Shown: positions 1-9,737, numbered from the stretch's first letter. The stretch is 64,000 nt of DNA from Echinicola soli (GCF_006575665.1 NZ_CP041253.1:749501-813500); one strand, 5' to 3'. Program-made: numbers and translations. Notes: generated by a model not told the origin, from the sequence alone.

Positions 1-608
1 AACTTAACATCATCATCAAAGGTGACGTGGATGGATCTGTGGAAGCATTGTCTGATTCATTGCTGAAGCTTTCCAAAGACGAAGTAAGTGTAAACATCAT
101 CCACAAAGCCGTAGGTCAGATTTCAGAATCCGATGTGCTATTGGCCTCTGCTTCTGATGCGATTATCGTTGGTTTCCAAGTAAGGCCTTCCACCAGTGCG
201 AAACGCATTGCTGAGCAGGAAGAAATCGAAATCAGACATTACTCGATCATCTATGATGCCATTAACCAAATCAAGGATGCCATCGAAGGTATGCTTGAGC
301 CGGAATTTGAAGAAGTCATCACCGGAAACATCCAAGTGAGAGAAGTCTTCAAAATCTCTAAAGTGGGTACAGTGGCAGGTTGTTACGTTACCGACGGCTA
401 TGTGACCAGAAAGAACAAAATCAGAGTGGTCCGCGACGGTATCGTGATCCACGATGGCGAGATCGATCAGCTTAAGCGCTACAAAGACGATGTCTCTGAG
501 GTGAAAGCAGGTTACGAATGTGGTATCTCTATCAAGGGCTACAATGACATCAAACTTGATGACACCATCGAAGGATACGAAATGCGAGAAATTAAACGAA
601 AAAAGTAA
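1..608 (+). CDS. infB: Translation initiation factor IF-2, C-terminal part (5' end outside window)
   Basis: The frame is open from the window edge (first full codon at 3), so only about the last 201 residues are present. IF-2 is the GTPase that brings fMet-tRNA to the 30S subunit. The visible part covers the end of domain III and the fMet-tRNA-binding C2 domain. The stretch from [10 protein letters not shown] through GCYVTDG and RVVRDG to GYECGI is typical of the IF-2 C-terminus. The first in-frame ATG at 27 is internal and is not a start. The gene ends in a lysine/arginine-rich tail and is followed after 25 bases by a strong terminator, so it is the last gene of its operon (in many bacteria nusA-infB). 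The family assignment is secure; the missing 5' part prevents comment on total length. Confidence 0.97.
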   Translation, partial: LNIIIKGDVDGSVEALSDSLLKLSKDEVSVNIIHKAVGQISESDVLLASASDAIIVGFQVRPSTSAKRIAEQEEIEIRHYSIIYDAINQIKDAIEGMLEPEFEEVITGNIQVREVFKISKVGTVAGCYVTDGYVTRKNKIRVVRDGIVIHDGEIDQLKRYKDDVSEVKAGYECGISIKGYNDIKLDDTIEGYEMREIKRKK

Positions 609-633
609 TTTAACTTAAGCATACACTTTAAGT

Positions 634-666
634 AAAAAGGACAGTTTTATAAACTGTCCTTTTTAT
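634..666 (+). terminator. Intrinsic terminator of infB
   Basis: A perfect 14-bp stem (634-647 with 651-664, core AAAGGACAGTTT / AAACTGTCCTTT) has a 3-base loop and ends in a T-run. It sits 25 bases after the infB stop. The A-run on the left arm also makes it usable from the other strand. Confidence 0.9.
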
Positions 667-913
667 GTTTGGCCCCAATAGTAGATAAAACCATTTAGCT
701 CATCAAATCCATCTATTAGCCGTACATAGTAGTGAGCAAGGGAAAATTGAAACATGATTACTCGTCACTCCCAGGCAATCAAGGATGATACATCACCAAG
801 CTTTCTTTTGTATATGTCCAGAAGATCCAAGACAATACCAGGAAACACATCTTCCTACTAAATTATATTCATTATAGACAAGAAGTGGAAATACCTAAAA
901 TAAAATTAAACAT

Positions 914-1111
914 ATGTTGATCGCACTGGTTTTACTGTTGAAGACTTTCTGCTATGCTTCACTTGTGAGCATCATTGTGGGCTTCATCCGACCGGTTTTT
1001 GTACTTTGGTTTATGGACAAATGTAACCGTATGCGAGTTTTAACGTTCTATGGAACATTAGCACTAGTGTTTTATGTTTTATATGAACTAGTTAATCACC
1101 TACTACTCTAA
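914..1111 (+). CDS. Small membrane protein of unknown function
   Basis: I do not recognise this 65-residue protein. It has two hydrophobic segments, roughly residues 1-30 and 43-65, separated by a short basic, cysteine-containing loop (WFMDKCNRMR). That suggests a two-pass inner-membrane protein with both ends on the same side. The ATG follows an A-rich leader, as is normal in Bacteroidota. The next ORF begins 11 bases after its stop in the same direction, so the two are probably co-transcribed. The 250-base spacer upstream holds only the infB terminator that I can identify. It could be a chance ORF, but its hydrophobic pattern and spacing to the next gene argue that it is real. Confidence 0.55.
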   Translation: MLIALVLLLKTFCYASLVSIIVGFIRPVFVLWFMDKCNRMRVLTFYGTLALVFYVLYELVNHLLL

Positions 1112-1122
1112 AAATTAAAATT

Positions 1123-1368
1123 ATGGAATACAATCCTGTAAACTCCAGCTACCATGATAGACTAGAAGCATGGTCTATAATAGGCACCGAATGTGACATT
1201 ACCTATATCAAAGATGGGAAAGAAATATCTGTTCACTCCAAGGTGATCGGTATGCTGAACGTAAAAGATGGCGAATACCTTTTTGGTGAAAATGGCCTGG
1301 CCATTAGAATAGACAGTTTAGTAGCAATCAACGGTATCCCTGCAAAAAAAGAAGCGGTTGGAAAGTGA
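1123..1368 (+). CDS. Hypothetical protein, 81 aa
   Basis: A small soluble protein that I do not recognise. It starts 11 bases after the small membrane protein, and the two may form a bicistronic unit. The sequence has beta-rich, alternating hydrophobic and polar stretches (CDITYIKDGKEI, GEYLFGENGLAIRIDSLVAING), as in a small beta-barrel or SH3-like fold, with no signal peptide or membrane segment. It ends 48 bases before the convergent methyltransferase gene, and I see no clear terminator between them. Coding status rests on the acceptable codon use and the operon-like spacing; function unknown. Confidence 0.55.
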   Translation: MEYNPVNSSYHDRLEAWSIIGTECDITYIKDGKEISVHSKVIGMLNVKDGEYLFGENGLAIRIDSLVAINGIPAKKEAVGK

Positions 1369-1416
1369 CCCTTTTCCGAAAAACAGCACAGTCATCATGA
1401 CCCTTATTAAACAGCT

Positions 1417-2613
1417 TTAGCCCATGCGCTTACATCGAAAAGCCTTAGGGGTACCATCCTGTACCGTACAGGCAATCAAATAATCTTCCCCTCCATCCTT
1501 TAGGCGAAACTTCTTCTTGATGATTTCAGGTTTCATAGGATAGTTGCGGGTGATGACATTGACCTGGCCAGAAGGGAATACCTTTCCGATGGTCTTTCTG
1601 TCCATCTTCACTTCCCCTTGGATCATAAATACCCTTCCTAGAATACCGGACGTCTTAGCTAGTTCATCTGTAGTGTAGAGGTGAGTATGCGGATGCAGTT
1701 TATGGAGCTGATAGCGGTTTCCAAAAGACTTAAAAGCCCCCGCCTTTAGGATAGCAGCAGAGGGAAGCACCAAATACTTTTCTGGCAAGCTGAAGGTGGC
1801 TGTGGCATGCTCCTCTTCTCCAAGCTTAAAACGAAAAGGCTCATCGGAAGGCAGGTCCCAAGTAATCACACGGGAAGATTCCTTCTCTCCCTCTTTCCAC
1901 ACCAACAACAATTCCTTTACTTCATTTTTTACCGCCACCACATGCACTTCACTGAGTGCCGGCAATTCTCGGATCGCTTCTTTGATGTCCAGCATCGGTG
2001 ATGCCTTGACCATGATATTATGGGTCTTTTGGGTAAGGATATCCCAATGACTGATGATATTAGGCTCACAGTCTGCTAGTTTGTACAACTTTTGATTTCC
2101 CCCGCCCCGTCTGGCAGGATCCGCATATATCCAGTCTGCTTTTTCCTTAACAGTTTTCAGGAATGCCAAAGCATCATCACAATGCACCTGATACGTTCCT
2201 TCCATCCCACTTAGTACCGAAAAATTATAATCAGCTATAGCAGCAAGTTTTTCCTGCCTTTCTACATACACTACCTTTTCGAAATGCTTCCCGAGGTAGT
2301 AGGCATCTACGCCAAATCCCCCGGTAAGGTCCAGCAAAAACGCCCCCTTGGCGAGGCGCTGCTTAAAAGTGGCGGTTTGTTCCGAGGAACACTGCTCCAT
2401 CGAAACAGCGGGAGGAAAAATCACGGCTTCATTGGCTGCCCATTCAGGGAGCTTCCGTAGCCCCTTTTGCCTGGCAGCGATCTGTGCGACGGCTTCTTTA
2501 AGGTCAAACTTATCAGACTGGCGATGCCTTAAAAGCAGTTGTGCAGGATCCTCAGTAAGATGATCCTGCACAAATTGAAATAGTTCCGGCGTATATATAG
2601 TGGATAGCTCCAA
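1417..2613 (-). CDS. Class I SAM-dependent methyltransferase with C-terminal THUMP-like domain
   Basis: A 398-residue cytoplasmic protein with a clear SAM-binding motif I (LLDLTGGFGVDAYY, about 93-106) and a motif-IV-like DPARRGGG at 165-172. The DPAR loop is seen in RNA-modifying methyltransferases. The C-terminal third (about 300-398) resembles the PG_1098/THUMP-like ferredoxin-fold domain found in Bacteroidota homologues. The substrate is unknown; rRNA or tRNA is the obvious inference. The gene starts 2 bases after the stop of asd on the same strand, so the two are almost certainly one transcript. No functional link between threonine/lysine/methionine synthesis and this enzyme is apparent. 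Confidence 0.85.
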   Translation of the reverse strand: MELSTIYTPELFQFVQDHLTEDPAQLLLRHRQSDKFDLKEAVAQIAARQKGLRKLPEWAANEAVIFPPAVSMEQCSSEQTATFKQRLAKGAFLLDLTGGFGVDAYYLGKHFEKVVYVERQEKLAAIADYNFSVLSGMEGTYQVHCDDALAFLKTVKEKADWIYADPARRGGGNQKLYKLADCEPNIISHWDILTQKTHNIMVKASPMLDIKEAIRELPALSEVHVVAVKNEVKELLLVWKEGEKESSRVITWDLPSDEPFRFKLGEEEHATATFSLPEKYLVLPSAAILKAGAFKSFGNRYQLHKLHPHTHLYTTDELAKTSGILGRVFMIQGEVKMDRKTIGKVFPSGQVNVITRNYPMKPEIIKKKFRLKDGGEDYLIACTVQDGTPKAFRCKRMG

Positions 2614-2615
2614 GC

Positions 2616-3605
2616 TTACACAAGGCTATGCTTTACCAAGTATTCGGCAATCTGAACAGCATTGGTAGCAGCACCTTTTCTCAGATTATCAGCCACGATC
2701 CACATGTTCAGCGTATTTGGCTGAGACTCGTCTCTTCGTAGTCTACCTACAAACACCTCATCTTTTTTATGGGCATTCATGGGCATGGGATAAACGTTAT
2801 TGGCTACATCATCTTCCACGACTACGCCAGGAGTAGCTGCCAAAAGCTCCTTCACCTCTTCCAAATCAAAATCTTCCTTAAACTCAACATTTACAGCTTC
2901 CGAGTGACCTCCCATAACAGGAATTCTCACCGTAGTCGCCGTCACCTGGATGGATGGATCTTCGAAGATCTTCTTGGTCTCATTGATCATTTTCATTTCC
3001 TCTTTGGTGTAGCCGTTATCTTGGAACACATCGATATGTGGCAACACGTTAAGGTCAATTTTGTGAGGATAAGCTTTTTCACCTTCTTTTCCTGCACGTT
3101 CATCTTGGAGCTGGTTCACTGCTTTGAGACCACTACCGGTAACAGATTGGTAAGTGGAGACCACCACCCTCTTGATGCCATAGCGATCACGAAGCTTGGT
3201 CAGCGCCAATACCATCTGGATGGTCGAGCAGTTAGGATTAGCGATGATCCTATCGTCAATCTTCAGTGATTTAGCGTTGATCTCAGGAACCACCAGTTTC
3301 TTGGTAGGATCCATTCTCCAAGCAGAAGAATTATCTACCACGATAGTGCCCGCCTCAGCAAATTTCGGTGCCCATTCTTTGGACGTATCCCCTCCTGCAG
3401 AGAAAATGGCAATGTCTGGCTTTTCAGAAACCGCCTGAGCCAAACCTATCACTGTGTATTCCTTATCCTTGAATGCAATCTTTTTGCCTGCGGACCTTTC
3501 ACTGGCCACCAACAGCAGTTCATCAAAAGGAAAATTGTGCTCTGCAAGCACTTCAAGAATCTCGGAGCCCACTAGACCTGTGGCTCCCACAACAGCTAAT
3601 TTCAT
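2616..3605 (-). CDS. asd: Aspartate-semialdehyde dehydrogenase
   Basis: It reduces aspartyl phosphate to aspartate semialdehyde with NADPH, the branch point to lysine/diaminopimelate, threonine and methionine. The 329-residue length is normal. The N-terminal nucleotide-binding GATGLVG lies at 7-13, the active-site cysteine is C126 in NPNCST, and a conserved histidine follows in GGHSEA (H234). It is the first gene of a two-gene unit with the downstream methyltransferase and is divergent from the lamin-tail gene at 3819. The ATG at 3605 gives the usual KLAVVGATG start. I saw no TAnnTTTG box in the 213-base spacer. Confidence 0.96.
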   Translation of the reverse strand: MKLAVVGATGLVGSEILEVLAEHNFPFDELLLVASERSAGKKIAFKDKEYTVIGLAQAVSEKPDIAIFSAGGDTSKEWAPKFAEAGTIVVDNSSAWRMDPTKKLVVPEINAKSLKIDDRIIANPNCSTIQMVLALTKLRDRYGIKRVVVSTYQSVTGSGLKAVNQLQDERAGKEGEKAYPHKIDLNVLPHIDVFQDNGYTKEEMKMINETKKIFEDPSIQVTATTVRIPVMGGHSEAVNVEFKEDFDLEEVKELLAATPGVVVEDDVANNVYPMPMNAHKKDEVFVGRLRRDESQPNTLNMWIVADNLRKGAATNAVQIAEYLVKHSLV

Positions 3606-3818
3606 TGTTGAAAACTTTCTATTAATTGAAATTTATATTACTTTTTCTGTACGCCGACTTTCGTTTGCTGTAAACAAGATCGTTTTTACAGGCCACATTT
3701 AGTTTTTGCATACTTTCTGCCAAAAACACTACCTCAGCACATTTAATTTTTAATCACTACCCACAGAGACCATTTATTGTGACGCTTTTACTGTGCGTAG
3801 TCGAAAACCTCAAACGTT

Positions 3819-5840
3819 ATGAACACCTCATATTGCTATTTACTAGGGTTGTGCTTCTTTGCCATACTTTCGGCCTTGTCCCCACTAACAAATGTTAACG
3901 TTTCTACAGTTCCGAAAACACAAGAGGACATCACGTTAAAGTCCACATTTATTTTTGGTGCCGCAAGTTACGGAAAATCATTCATTAACGAAGTAGAAAA
4001 CCCTAAAATATACTATAACCACTCTATAAAGAGCCAAAAACTATTCCCCTTTCCAAATAACACCAAAGTCAAATCACCATATAACCACATAAACGGTCGT
4101 TTGGATCCCCAAGCATCCCCCTCCAGCCCTCTATACGGAAGGATGGTGTATCAAAACGAAAGACTCCTGTTACAAACAGCCAAGAAAAGTGATGCGGTGG
4201 ACTTCAAAGCCATAGTTATCAATGAAGTCATGGCGGCCCCTAAAAAGAACAACCCGTTGCCTTACGCAGAATATGTGGAAATCTTCAATCCCTCGGACCA
4301 GGTCATTGACCTGGGTGGCTTCTACCTGAAAGACGCCAAAAAGGACGTGAAGCTGCCCGCGTACTCGATGGCACCAGAGGAATATCTAGTCCTGGTGGAC
4401 AAAGATGACGCTCAGGATTTTGAGCCATTCGGAAAAGTACTTCCCTTATCCAGCTGGCCAGGCTATACCAACAGTCAAGGGGAAGTCTATCTATGTGATG
4501 ACAATAAGGTGATCATCGATAGCTTAGTCTACAGCAACAAAAGCTACGGCAGTAGCAGCAAAGCCTCGGACGGGTTTAGCCTGGAAGTGGTCAATCCTTT
4601 CCTTACCTGTGATCAATCGTTGCTACTTCAGGCTTCTGCAGCCCCCAAAAAAGGCACACCGGGAAAGGAAAACTCAGTTTTTGACATTACACCTGACATG
4701 ATGGGGCCTCAGGTGATCAGTGCTACCGTCCAAGATAGCATCAGCATTTTAGTGACCTTTGACAAAACGCTTTCTTCGTCTGCCTTATCTGCGAAATGGA
4801 CACTCAGTAACGGGCTGAATATTATCCAGAACAACTTTGCCGAAGGTGCTATCAATGCCGTATCACTCACCCTTGACAGGCCATTAGAAGAAAAAACTGC
4901 ATATAAAGTCACCGTGAGCGACCTGTACGACTGTGCTGGAAATAGTGTAGATCCTGCAGCCAATTCGGCTACCTTCCAGCTTCCTTCTTTGGCATCAGGA
5001 GGAGAAATAATCCTCAATGAACTGCTCTCCAATCCTCGCAGCGGTACACCCAAATTCGTAGAAATCTACAACCACAGCAGCAAATACATTGATCTAAATG
5101 GCTGGAAACTGGCCAATATTGATGATGGCACCATTGATAGCAGAAAAACCATTTCTGATGTTGCCAAAATCATTGCTCCCTTTGACTACCTGGTGGTCAC
5201 AAAGGACATTGCAGAATTAAGTCTACAATATCCAAATGGGAAGAAAGAAAAATGGATAGAACTGAGTTCTTTGCCCAGCTACCCGATCAAAGGAGGAGCC
5301 GTCGTCTTACTGAGCCCCGATGAAAAATGGATTGAGCGACTGGACTACACCGAAAAGATGCACCATCCGCTCATTCAAAACCCAAAGGGCATTTCATTGG
5401 AGCGTTTTTCTCCTGAGGAATATGGCAACAACCCGGAGAACTGGCACTCTGCCGCTGCTGCCGCTGGTTATGCCACGCCAGGGTATAAAAATTCCCAACG
5501 GTTCTCACTGGAGCACACCGGTGCCGCTATCAGTATCCAGCCAAAGGTTTTTATTCCTGAAGCAGCTGGAGAACAGCCATTTACTACCATTTCATACGAA
5601 CTGGCAGACGCTGGGTACCTGGGAACACTCAGGATCTTTGGAACAGACGGCCGGCTAGTGATGACGATTTGCCAAAATGAATTGTGGGGTACCAAGGGGT
5701 TTTACACCTGGAACGGCACCAACGAAAAAGGCCGTAGAGTCAGGCCTGGTTACTATATTCTATTGGCCGGCCTTGTCCACCCTAATGGCCATGTGAAGCA
5801 GATAAAAAAAACAATTGTAGTGGGAAGTAAGTTGAGGTGA
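3819..5840 (+). CDS. Secreted lamin-tail-domain protein with sorting-like C-terminus
   Basis: A 673-residue exported protein. An N-terminal signal-like hydrophobic stretch (about 6-22) is followed by a low-complexity linker, a first lamin-tail domain (about 131-240, with INEVMA and EYVEIFNPSD), a bacterial Ig/SbsA-like domain (about 288-388) and a second lamin-tail domain (about 394-545, with IILNELLSNP and KFVEIYNHSS). The C-terminal module (about 590-673, with TWNGTNEKGRRVRPGYY) is of the FlgD/gliding-associated Ig type often seen on type IX-secreted proteins. Lamin-tail domains in bacteria are usually on extracellular proteins, sometimes nucleases, but no catalytic domain is visible here. 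It is divergent from asd, and the next gene is convergent. The role is unknown; adhesion or structure is inference. Confidence 0.8.
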   Translation: MNTSYCYLLGLCFFAILSALSPLTNVNVSTVPKTQEDITLKSTFIFGAASYGKSFINEVENPKIYYNHSIKSQKLFPFPNNTKVKSPYNHINGRLDPQASPSSPLYGRMVYQNERLLLQTAKKSDAVDFKAIVINEVMAAPKKNNPLPYAEYVEIFNPSDQVIDLGGFYLKDAKKDVKLPAYSMAPEEYLVLVDKDDAQDFEPFGKVLPLSSWPGYTNSQGEVYLCDDNKVIIDSLVYSNKSYGSSSKASDGFSLEVVNPFLTCDQSLLLQASAAPKKGTPGKENSVFDITPDMMGPQVISATVQDSISILVTFDKTLSSSALSAKWTLSNGLNIIQNNFAEGAINAVSLTLDRPLEEKTAYKVTVSDLYDCAGNSVDPAANSATFQLPSLASGGEIILNELLSNPRSGTPKFVEIYNHSSKYIDLNGWKLANIDDGTIDSRKTISDVAKIIAPFDYLVVTKDIAELSLQYPNGKKEKWIELSSLPSYPIKGGAVVLLSPDEKWIERLDYTEKMHHPLIQNPKGISLERFSPEEYGNNPENWHSAAAAAGYATPGYKNSQRFSLEHTGAAISIQPKVFIPEAAGEQPFTTISYELADAGYLGTLRIFGTDGRLVMTICQNELWGTKGFYTWNGTNEKGRRVRPGYYILLAGLVHPNGHVKQIKKTIVVGSKLR

Positions 5841-6095
5841 AAGAGGACTTATCAGCAACAGGCATTACCAAACAGTCGGTTTTTGTTAAACCCAAAATCA
5901 ATGCCGTTTAGTGAACGTATGCCCCCGATATCGGGAAGGTGGCAGTCCCATGTTTCGAAGCCGAGATTGCTTCCTTCCTCTGGTCGTCGCAACGTCATGA
6001 TTATGACGTTCCCGTTTCTCGGCACCGTCGAAACTCAGGTTAAAAGCGACTTCTCTGGCATCCCGGCTAACTATTCGCCAAGATGCCAAGCTTGC

Positions 6096-7184
6096 CTAAA
6101 GCCCCTCGTTCTCATCATCATAGATGAAGGTATGAGGCTTTCCTTTTTCCTTGATATAGCCTCTGTACATCCCTGCAGAATTAAAGGGCATGGCGATGTT
6201 CCCATTTTTGTCCACAGCGATCACTCCGCCGCTACCTTCCATTTCTACCAACTGCTTCATCACTACTTCGTCGGCAGCATCAGAGATCGTTTTTCCTGTG
6301 TAGCGCATAATGGATGCTATTTCATGGGCCACCACATTCCTAATGAAAAACTCTCCATGCCCAGTAGCCGAAACTGCACAAGTAGCGTTATCGGCATAGG
6401 TACCGGCTCCGATTACCGGCACGTCACCTACTCTCCCATAGCGTTTATTGGTCATACCTCCAGTAGAGGTGGCAGCGGCCACATTGCCATCTTCATCCAC
6501 TGCCACGGCTCCCACCGTGCCGTACTTTCTGTCATTGAAGTAGGGATCTTCGAGTTCCATCTCCCTAAGGGAAGAATGATCCAGTTGCGTCTTTTCAGCA
6601 TCGATGATTCGCATCAATTGCTTGTATCTGCGCTCGTCCCTGAAATATTCAGGATCTACAATATCCAAATGCTGCTCAGCGGCAAATTGCTCGGCCCCTT
6701 TACCCACCATAAAAACATGTGGACTGCTCACCATAACCTCATAAGCGGCCGTAATGGGATTTTTGACCGTAGTAATACCAGCCACCGCTCCTGCATTGCG
6801 CGTCTTTCCATCCATGATGGCGGCATCCATTTCATTTTTTCCATCATGTGTAAAGACCGCCCCCTTCCCGGCATTGAAAAGCGGAGAGTCTTCCATTACC
6901 TTGATGGCTGTCATCACCGCCTGTAGCGCGGGCTTGCCTGACTCCAGCTCGGCATATCCCGCATTAAGGGCTTCACTCAACTTCTCGCGATAGGCTTTCT
7001 CCCGTTCTGGGGACATATTTTCCCTTCTGATCGTCCCCGCCCCTCCATGGATCACCAACGCTATAGGCTGCTCCCCGGTTGCTGATGCTATGGGTTTTTT
7101 ATGCCCGTCGGTCTTTTTTTCGGAACATGCAGACCACAGCAAAAGAATAATTACGAATAAACCTTGAACTTTTAATCTCTTCAT
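6096..7184 (-). CDS. Isoaspartyl peptidase / type 2 L-asparaginase, lipoprotein form
   Basis: An N-terminal-nucleophile threonine hydrolase (family T2) that cleaves isoaspartyl dipeptides and/or asparagine. The 362-residue precursor has a lipobox ending at C20 (LLLWSAC), so it should be a periplasm-facing lipoprotein. VIHGGAGTIRR (44-54) is the family hallmark. The autocleavage site is before T223 in YGTVGAVAVD, giving alpha and beta subunits. Downstream, TSTGGMTNK and RVGDVPVIGAGTYADN hold the conserved substrate-binding residues. It is a single gene, convergent with the lamin-tail gene. A 194-base spacer separates it from the divergent DksA-like gene. Whether it prefers isoaspartyl peptides or asparagine cannot be told from sequence. 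Confidence 0.93.
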   Translation of the reverse strand: MKRLKVQGLFVIILLLWSACSEKKTDGHKKPIASATGEQPIALVIHGGAGTIRRENMSPEREKAYREKLSEALNAGYAELESGKPALQAVMTAIKVMEDSPLFNAGKGAVFTHDGKNEMDAAIMDGKTRNAGAVAGITTVKNPITAAYEVMVSSPHVFMVGKGAEQFAAEQHLDIVDPEYFRDERRYKQLMRIIDAEKTQLDHSSLREMELEDPYFNDRKYGTVGAVAVDEDGNVAAATSTGGMTNKRYGRVGDVPVIGAGTYADNATCAVSATGHGEFFIRNVVAHEIASIMRYTGKTISDAADEVVMKQLVEMEGSGGVIAVDKNGNIAMPFNSAGMYRGYIKEKGKPHTFIYDDENEGL

Positions 7185-7378
7185 AGAATTTTATTAAACC
7201 ATTTTGATACTATTAACCGTATTAAGATAATAAAGATAGCAGTATATCCACATGATGAATCTGAGCTAGTGTGAAATATGCCAGTGAATTTTTGATTCTA
7301 AAAAGTGCACCTTATTTTAGGGGACTTTTTGAAATCCAAAAAGATTATTTAGCTATCATCACTTAACGCCTGAGAACT

Positions 7379-7762
7379 ATGAGTCAAGAAGAGAAAACAT
7401 CATATTCCAGAGAAGAACTGAAAGAGTTTGAGGAATTGATCAACAACAAACTTGCTGTGGCAAGGGAAGAGCTAAACTCGTTAAAAGAAACGCTTAGCAA
7501 GAAGAATGACAGTGGAACCGACTTTACGGCCTCCACATCCAAATTATTGGAAGATGGTGCTGATACACTAGAAAGGGAAAGCCTCAGTCAGCTTGCTGCC
7601 CGCCAGCAAAAATTCATTATTAACCTGGAAAAAGCATTGATCCGAATAAAAAACGGAACATATGGCGTCTGTGTGGACACAGGGAAACTTATCGCTAAAG
7701 AAAGGCTTAAAGCCGTGCCGCACACCATGCATTCTATCGAAGCTAAACTTTCCAAAAAATAA
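7379..7762 (+). CDS. DksA/TraR family protein with reduced zinc finger
   Basis: A 127-residue protein with an N-terminal coiled coil (about 8-90, highly charged) and the C-terminal DksA/TraR segment GTYGVCVDTGKLIAKERLKAVP (93-114, named here by its ends). DksA-type proteins enter the RNA polymerase secondary channel and modulate transcription. Only one cysteine (C98) of the usual four-cysteine zinc site remains, a pattern I recall for many Bacteroidota members of this family, so it is probably zinc-free. It starts with ATG and ends 23 bases before scpB on the same strand, so co-transcription is likely. Confidence 0.87.
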   Translation: MSQEEKTSYSREELKEFEELINNKLAVAREELNSLKETLSKKNDSGTDFTASTSKLLEDGADTLERESLSQLAARQQKFIINLEKALIRIKNGTYGVCVDTGKLIAKERLKAVPHTMHSIEAKLSKK

Positions 7763-7785
7763 CCTAATCAGCGCCAATAAAATCA

Positions 7786-8346
7786 GTGGAATTTCTACAC
7801 AGGCATATTGAAGCATTGATATTCTGTTCACCATCTCCGTTGGGCTTGGAAGATATCCGTAGATGCCTTTCGGAGATGTTTGAATCGGATGTACCCAAGG
7901 ACCATGTAGAGGAAGCTATTGGAGAGTTGCAGGAAAAATACCTGCAGGATGATTTTTCCTTTGCTTTGGAACACTTGGGTAATGGCTATCAATTTCTGAC
8001 CAAACCCGCCTATCAAACCAGCATTTCGATCCTCCTCAAGCAGCAATCCACCAAAAGACTGTCCACAGCCCAGATGGAAACGCTCTCTATCATTGCCTAC
8101 AAACAGCCCGTCACCAAATCCGAAATGGAGCAAATCCGTGGCGTAAACTGTGACTATTCCGTTCAAAAACTCCTCGAAAAAGAGCTCGTGACCATCAAAG
8201 GAAAATCCGACAGCATCGGAAGGCCGCTCTTATATGGCACCAGTGACAAGTTTATGGAGTATTTTGGCATCAACAGTATCAAAGACCTCCCCCAGCCAAA
8301 AGACTTCAGCCAAGAGGAAAACCAGATCGGAAAGGAACAGGAGTAA
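7786..8346 (+). CDS. scpB: Segregation and condensation protein B
   Basis: ScpB dimerises through winged-helix domains and, with ScpA, forms the kleisin complex on SMC for chromosome condensation and segregation. The 186-residue length is normal. Two winged-helix units are visible: HIEALIFCSPSPL near the start, and the conserved segment QMETLSIIAYKQP followed by IRGVNCDY and GRPLLYGTSDKFMEYFG. The start is a GTG at 7786 giving EFLHRHIEALIF. There is no better ATG upstream, and the N-terminus of the first winged helix would be lost with a later start. scpA is not in this window. Confidence 0.94.
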   Translation: MEFLHRHIEALIFCSPSPLGLEDIRRCLSEMFESDVPKDHVEEAIGELQEKYLQDDFSFALEHLGNGYQFLTKPAYQTSISILLKQQSTKRLSTAQMETLSIIAYKQPVTKSEMEQIRGVNCDYSVQKLLEKELVTIKGKSDSIGRPLLYGTSDKFMEYFGINSIKDLPQPKDFSQEENQIGKEQE

Positions 8347-8477
8347 GAAACCGAGCATGGCACAAGTGACACACAGACGGATAACTATAATATGCGAGAT
8401 TCCATCTGGCCAATGGAAATAAATCATAAACAGATGAAATATTTCGTTACTTCATCAATAATCCATCAATAAGTCCT

Positions 8478-8485
8478 TATCTTTG
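8478..8485 (+). promoter_or_regulatory. TAnnTTTG -7 element upstream of the pseudouridine synthase gene
   Basis: TATCTTTG matches the Bacteroidota sigma-factor -7 consensus TAnnTTTG exactly. No clear TTG lies 19-20 bases upstream. Transcription would begin near 8492, only about 7 bases before the ATG at 8499 but about 73 before the ATG at 8565, which favours the later start codon. Confidence 0.55.
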
Positions 8486-8564
8486 CAGCCCATTTAGAAT
8501 GGAGCACAATTCGCTCATATTAAAGGATTTAGAAACACTTATACAGCAGAGATGCTGCAATACT

Positions 8565-9710
8565 ATGAAAAAGCATAACAGGAACAACAGGGACGGAAAG
8601 AGAAACTCAGGAGGGTCATCTTCCCGCACTAATAAATCTTCCGATTTCCGTTCTCAAGGCAAGCCTAGAAGAACAGAAAACAAATTTAGAAATTCTGACG
8701 ATGACAGAGGAAAAAGGTCCAATTCAGATTTCTCTCCTCTACAAAAATACCGAAAAGATACGCCAAGTACTCCAAAAAACGACAAAGAAGACGAAACGCA
8801 ATATAAGACCGTTTACAAAGGCCGTGGCAAAGACCAAAAACCCGTCTTTGGAAGTGAAAAGATAAGCGAACATAACCCTCGTTTAAAGGGTGGAAAATTC
8901 AATCAAAACCGCTTCATTAAAGGCAACCGGTTCGATCAGGAAGAAAAACCTGAATACAACCTTAAAAAGGTCAAGCCACAGCTTACCAAGTCAGACAGCA
9001 GAGAAATCAGGCTTAACAAATACATCGCCAACGCCGGCATATGCTCCAGAAGAGATGCTGACAAGCTGATCGAAAAGGGAGAGATCAAGGTAAACGGAGA
9101 AGTGATCACAGAACTTGGCCATAGAGTACTCCTGACGGACAAAGTGGTTTATAAAGGCAAACTGATCAATCCGGAAAAGCCAGTTTACGTATTGCTGAAC
9201 AAACCTAAAGATTTCATCACCACCACCGACGACCCCATGAACCGCAAAACGGTCATGCACTTGGTCTCGGCTGCATGTGAGGAAAGGATTTTTCCTGTGG
9301 GAAGGCTTGACCGAAACACTACTGGCCTTTTGCTGTTCACCAATGATGGCGAACTGGCTGCCAAGCTCTCTCACCCAGCTGAAAAAATCAGGAAAATCTA
9401 CCAAGTCACACTTGACAACCCCATTACCAAAGCACATATCGAGGAAATTGTAGAAGGCATTACACTGGAAGATGGACTTGTCAATGTGGATGATATCCAA
9501 ATACTCTCCAAAGACAGGACCATTTTGGGACTGGAGATTCATGTCGGCAAAAACAGGATTGTGAGAAGGATTTTCGCACACTTGGGATACGAAGTTATTG
9601 CCCTTGACAGGGTGACTTATGCCGGTCTGACCAAAAAAGACCTTTCTAGGGGAAAATGGAGATTCCTGACAGAAAAAGAAGTCATAAACCTGAAGTTTAT
9701 GAAAAAATAA
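8565..9710 (+). CDS. RluB/RsuA-family 23S/16S rRNA pseudouridine synthase with long basic N-terminal tail
   Basis: It isomerises uridine to pseudouridine in rRNA. From the ATG at 8565 the protein has 381 residues: a disordered, very basic and asparagine/serine-rich tail (1-about 140), an S4 RNA-binding domain (about 147-205, IRLNKYIANAGICSRRDADK), and the catalytic domain with GRLDRNTTGLLL, where D249 is the expected nucleophile. An ATG at 8499 in the same frame would add 22 residues, but it lies almost on the predicted transcription start. The extended low-complexity tail is typical of Bacteroidota homologues and probably binds RNA. A strong terminator follows 27 bases after the stop, so the gene is monocistronic. 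Confidence 0.93.
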   Translation: MKKHNRNNRDGKRNSGGSSSRTNKSSDFRSQGKPRRTENKFRNSDDDRGKRSNSDFSPLQKYRKDTPSTPKNDKEDETQYKTVYKGRGKDQKPVFGSEKISEHNPRLKGGKFNQNRFIKGNRFDQEEKPEYNLKKVKPQLTKSDSREIRLNKYIANAGICSRRDADKLIEKGEIKVNGEVITELGHRVLLTDKVVYKGKLINPEKPVYVLLNKPKDFITTTDDPMNRKTVMHLVSAACEERIFPVGRLDRNTTGLLLFTNDGELAAKLSHPAEKIRKIYQVTLDNPITKAHIEEIVEGITLEDGLVNVDDIQILSKDRTILGLEIHVGKNRIVRRIFAHLGYEVIALDRVTYAGLTKKDLSRGKWRFLTEKEVINLKFMKK

Positions 9711-9737
9711 GGAAATTCATATGCTTTAGCAACTGGA

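Noticed and set aside
5883..6926. A 347-residue open frame on the plus strand.
   Set aside because: It lies almost wholly antisense to the isoaspartyl peptidase gene, whose protein has clear family motifs. The plus-strand product has no recognisable domain and a composition typical of an antisense frame.
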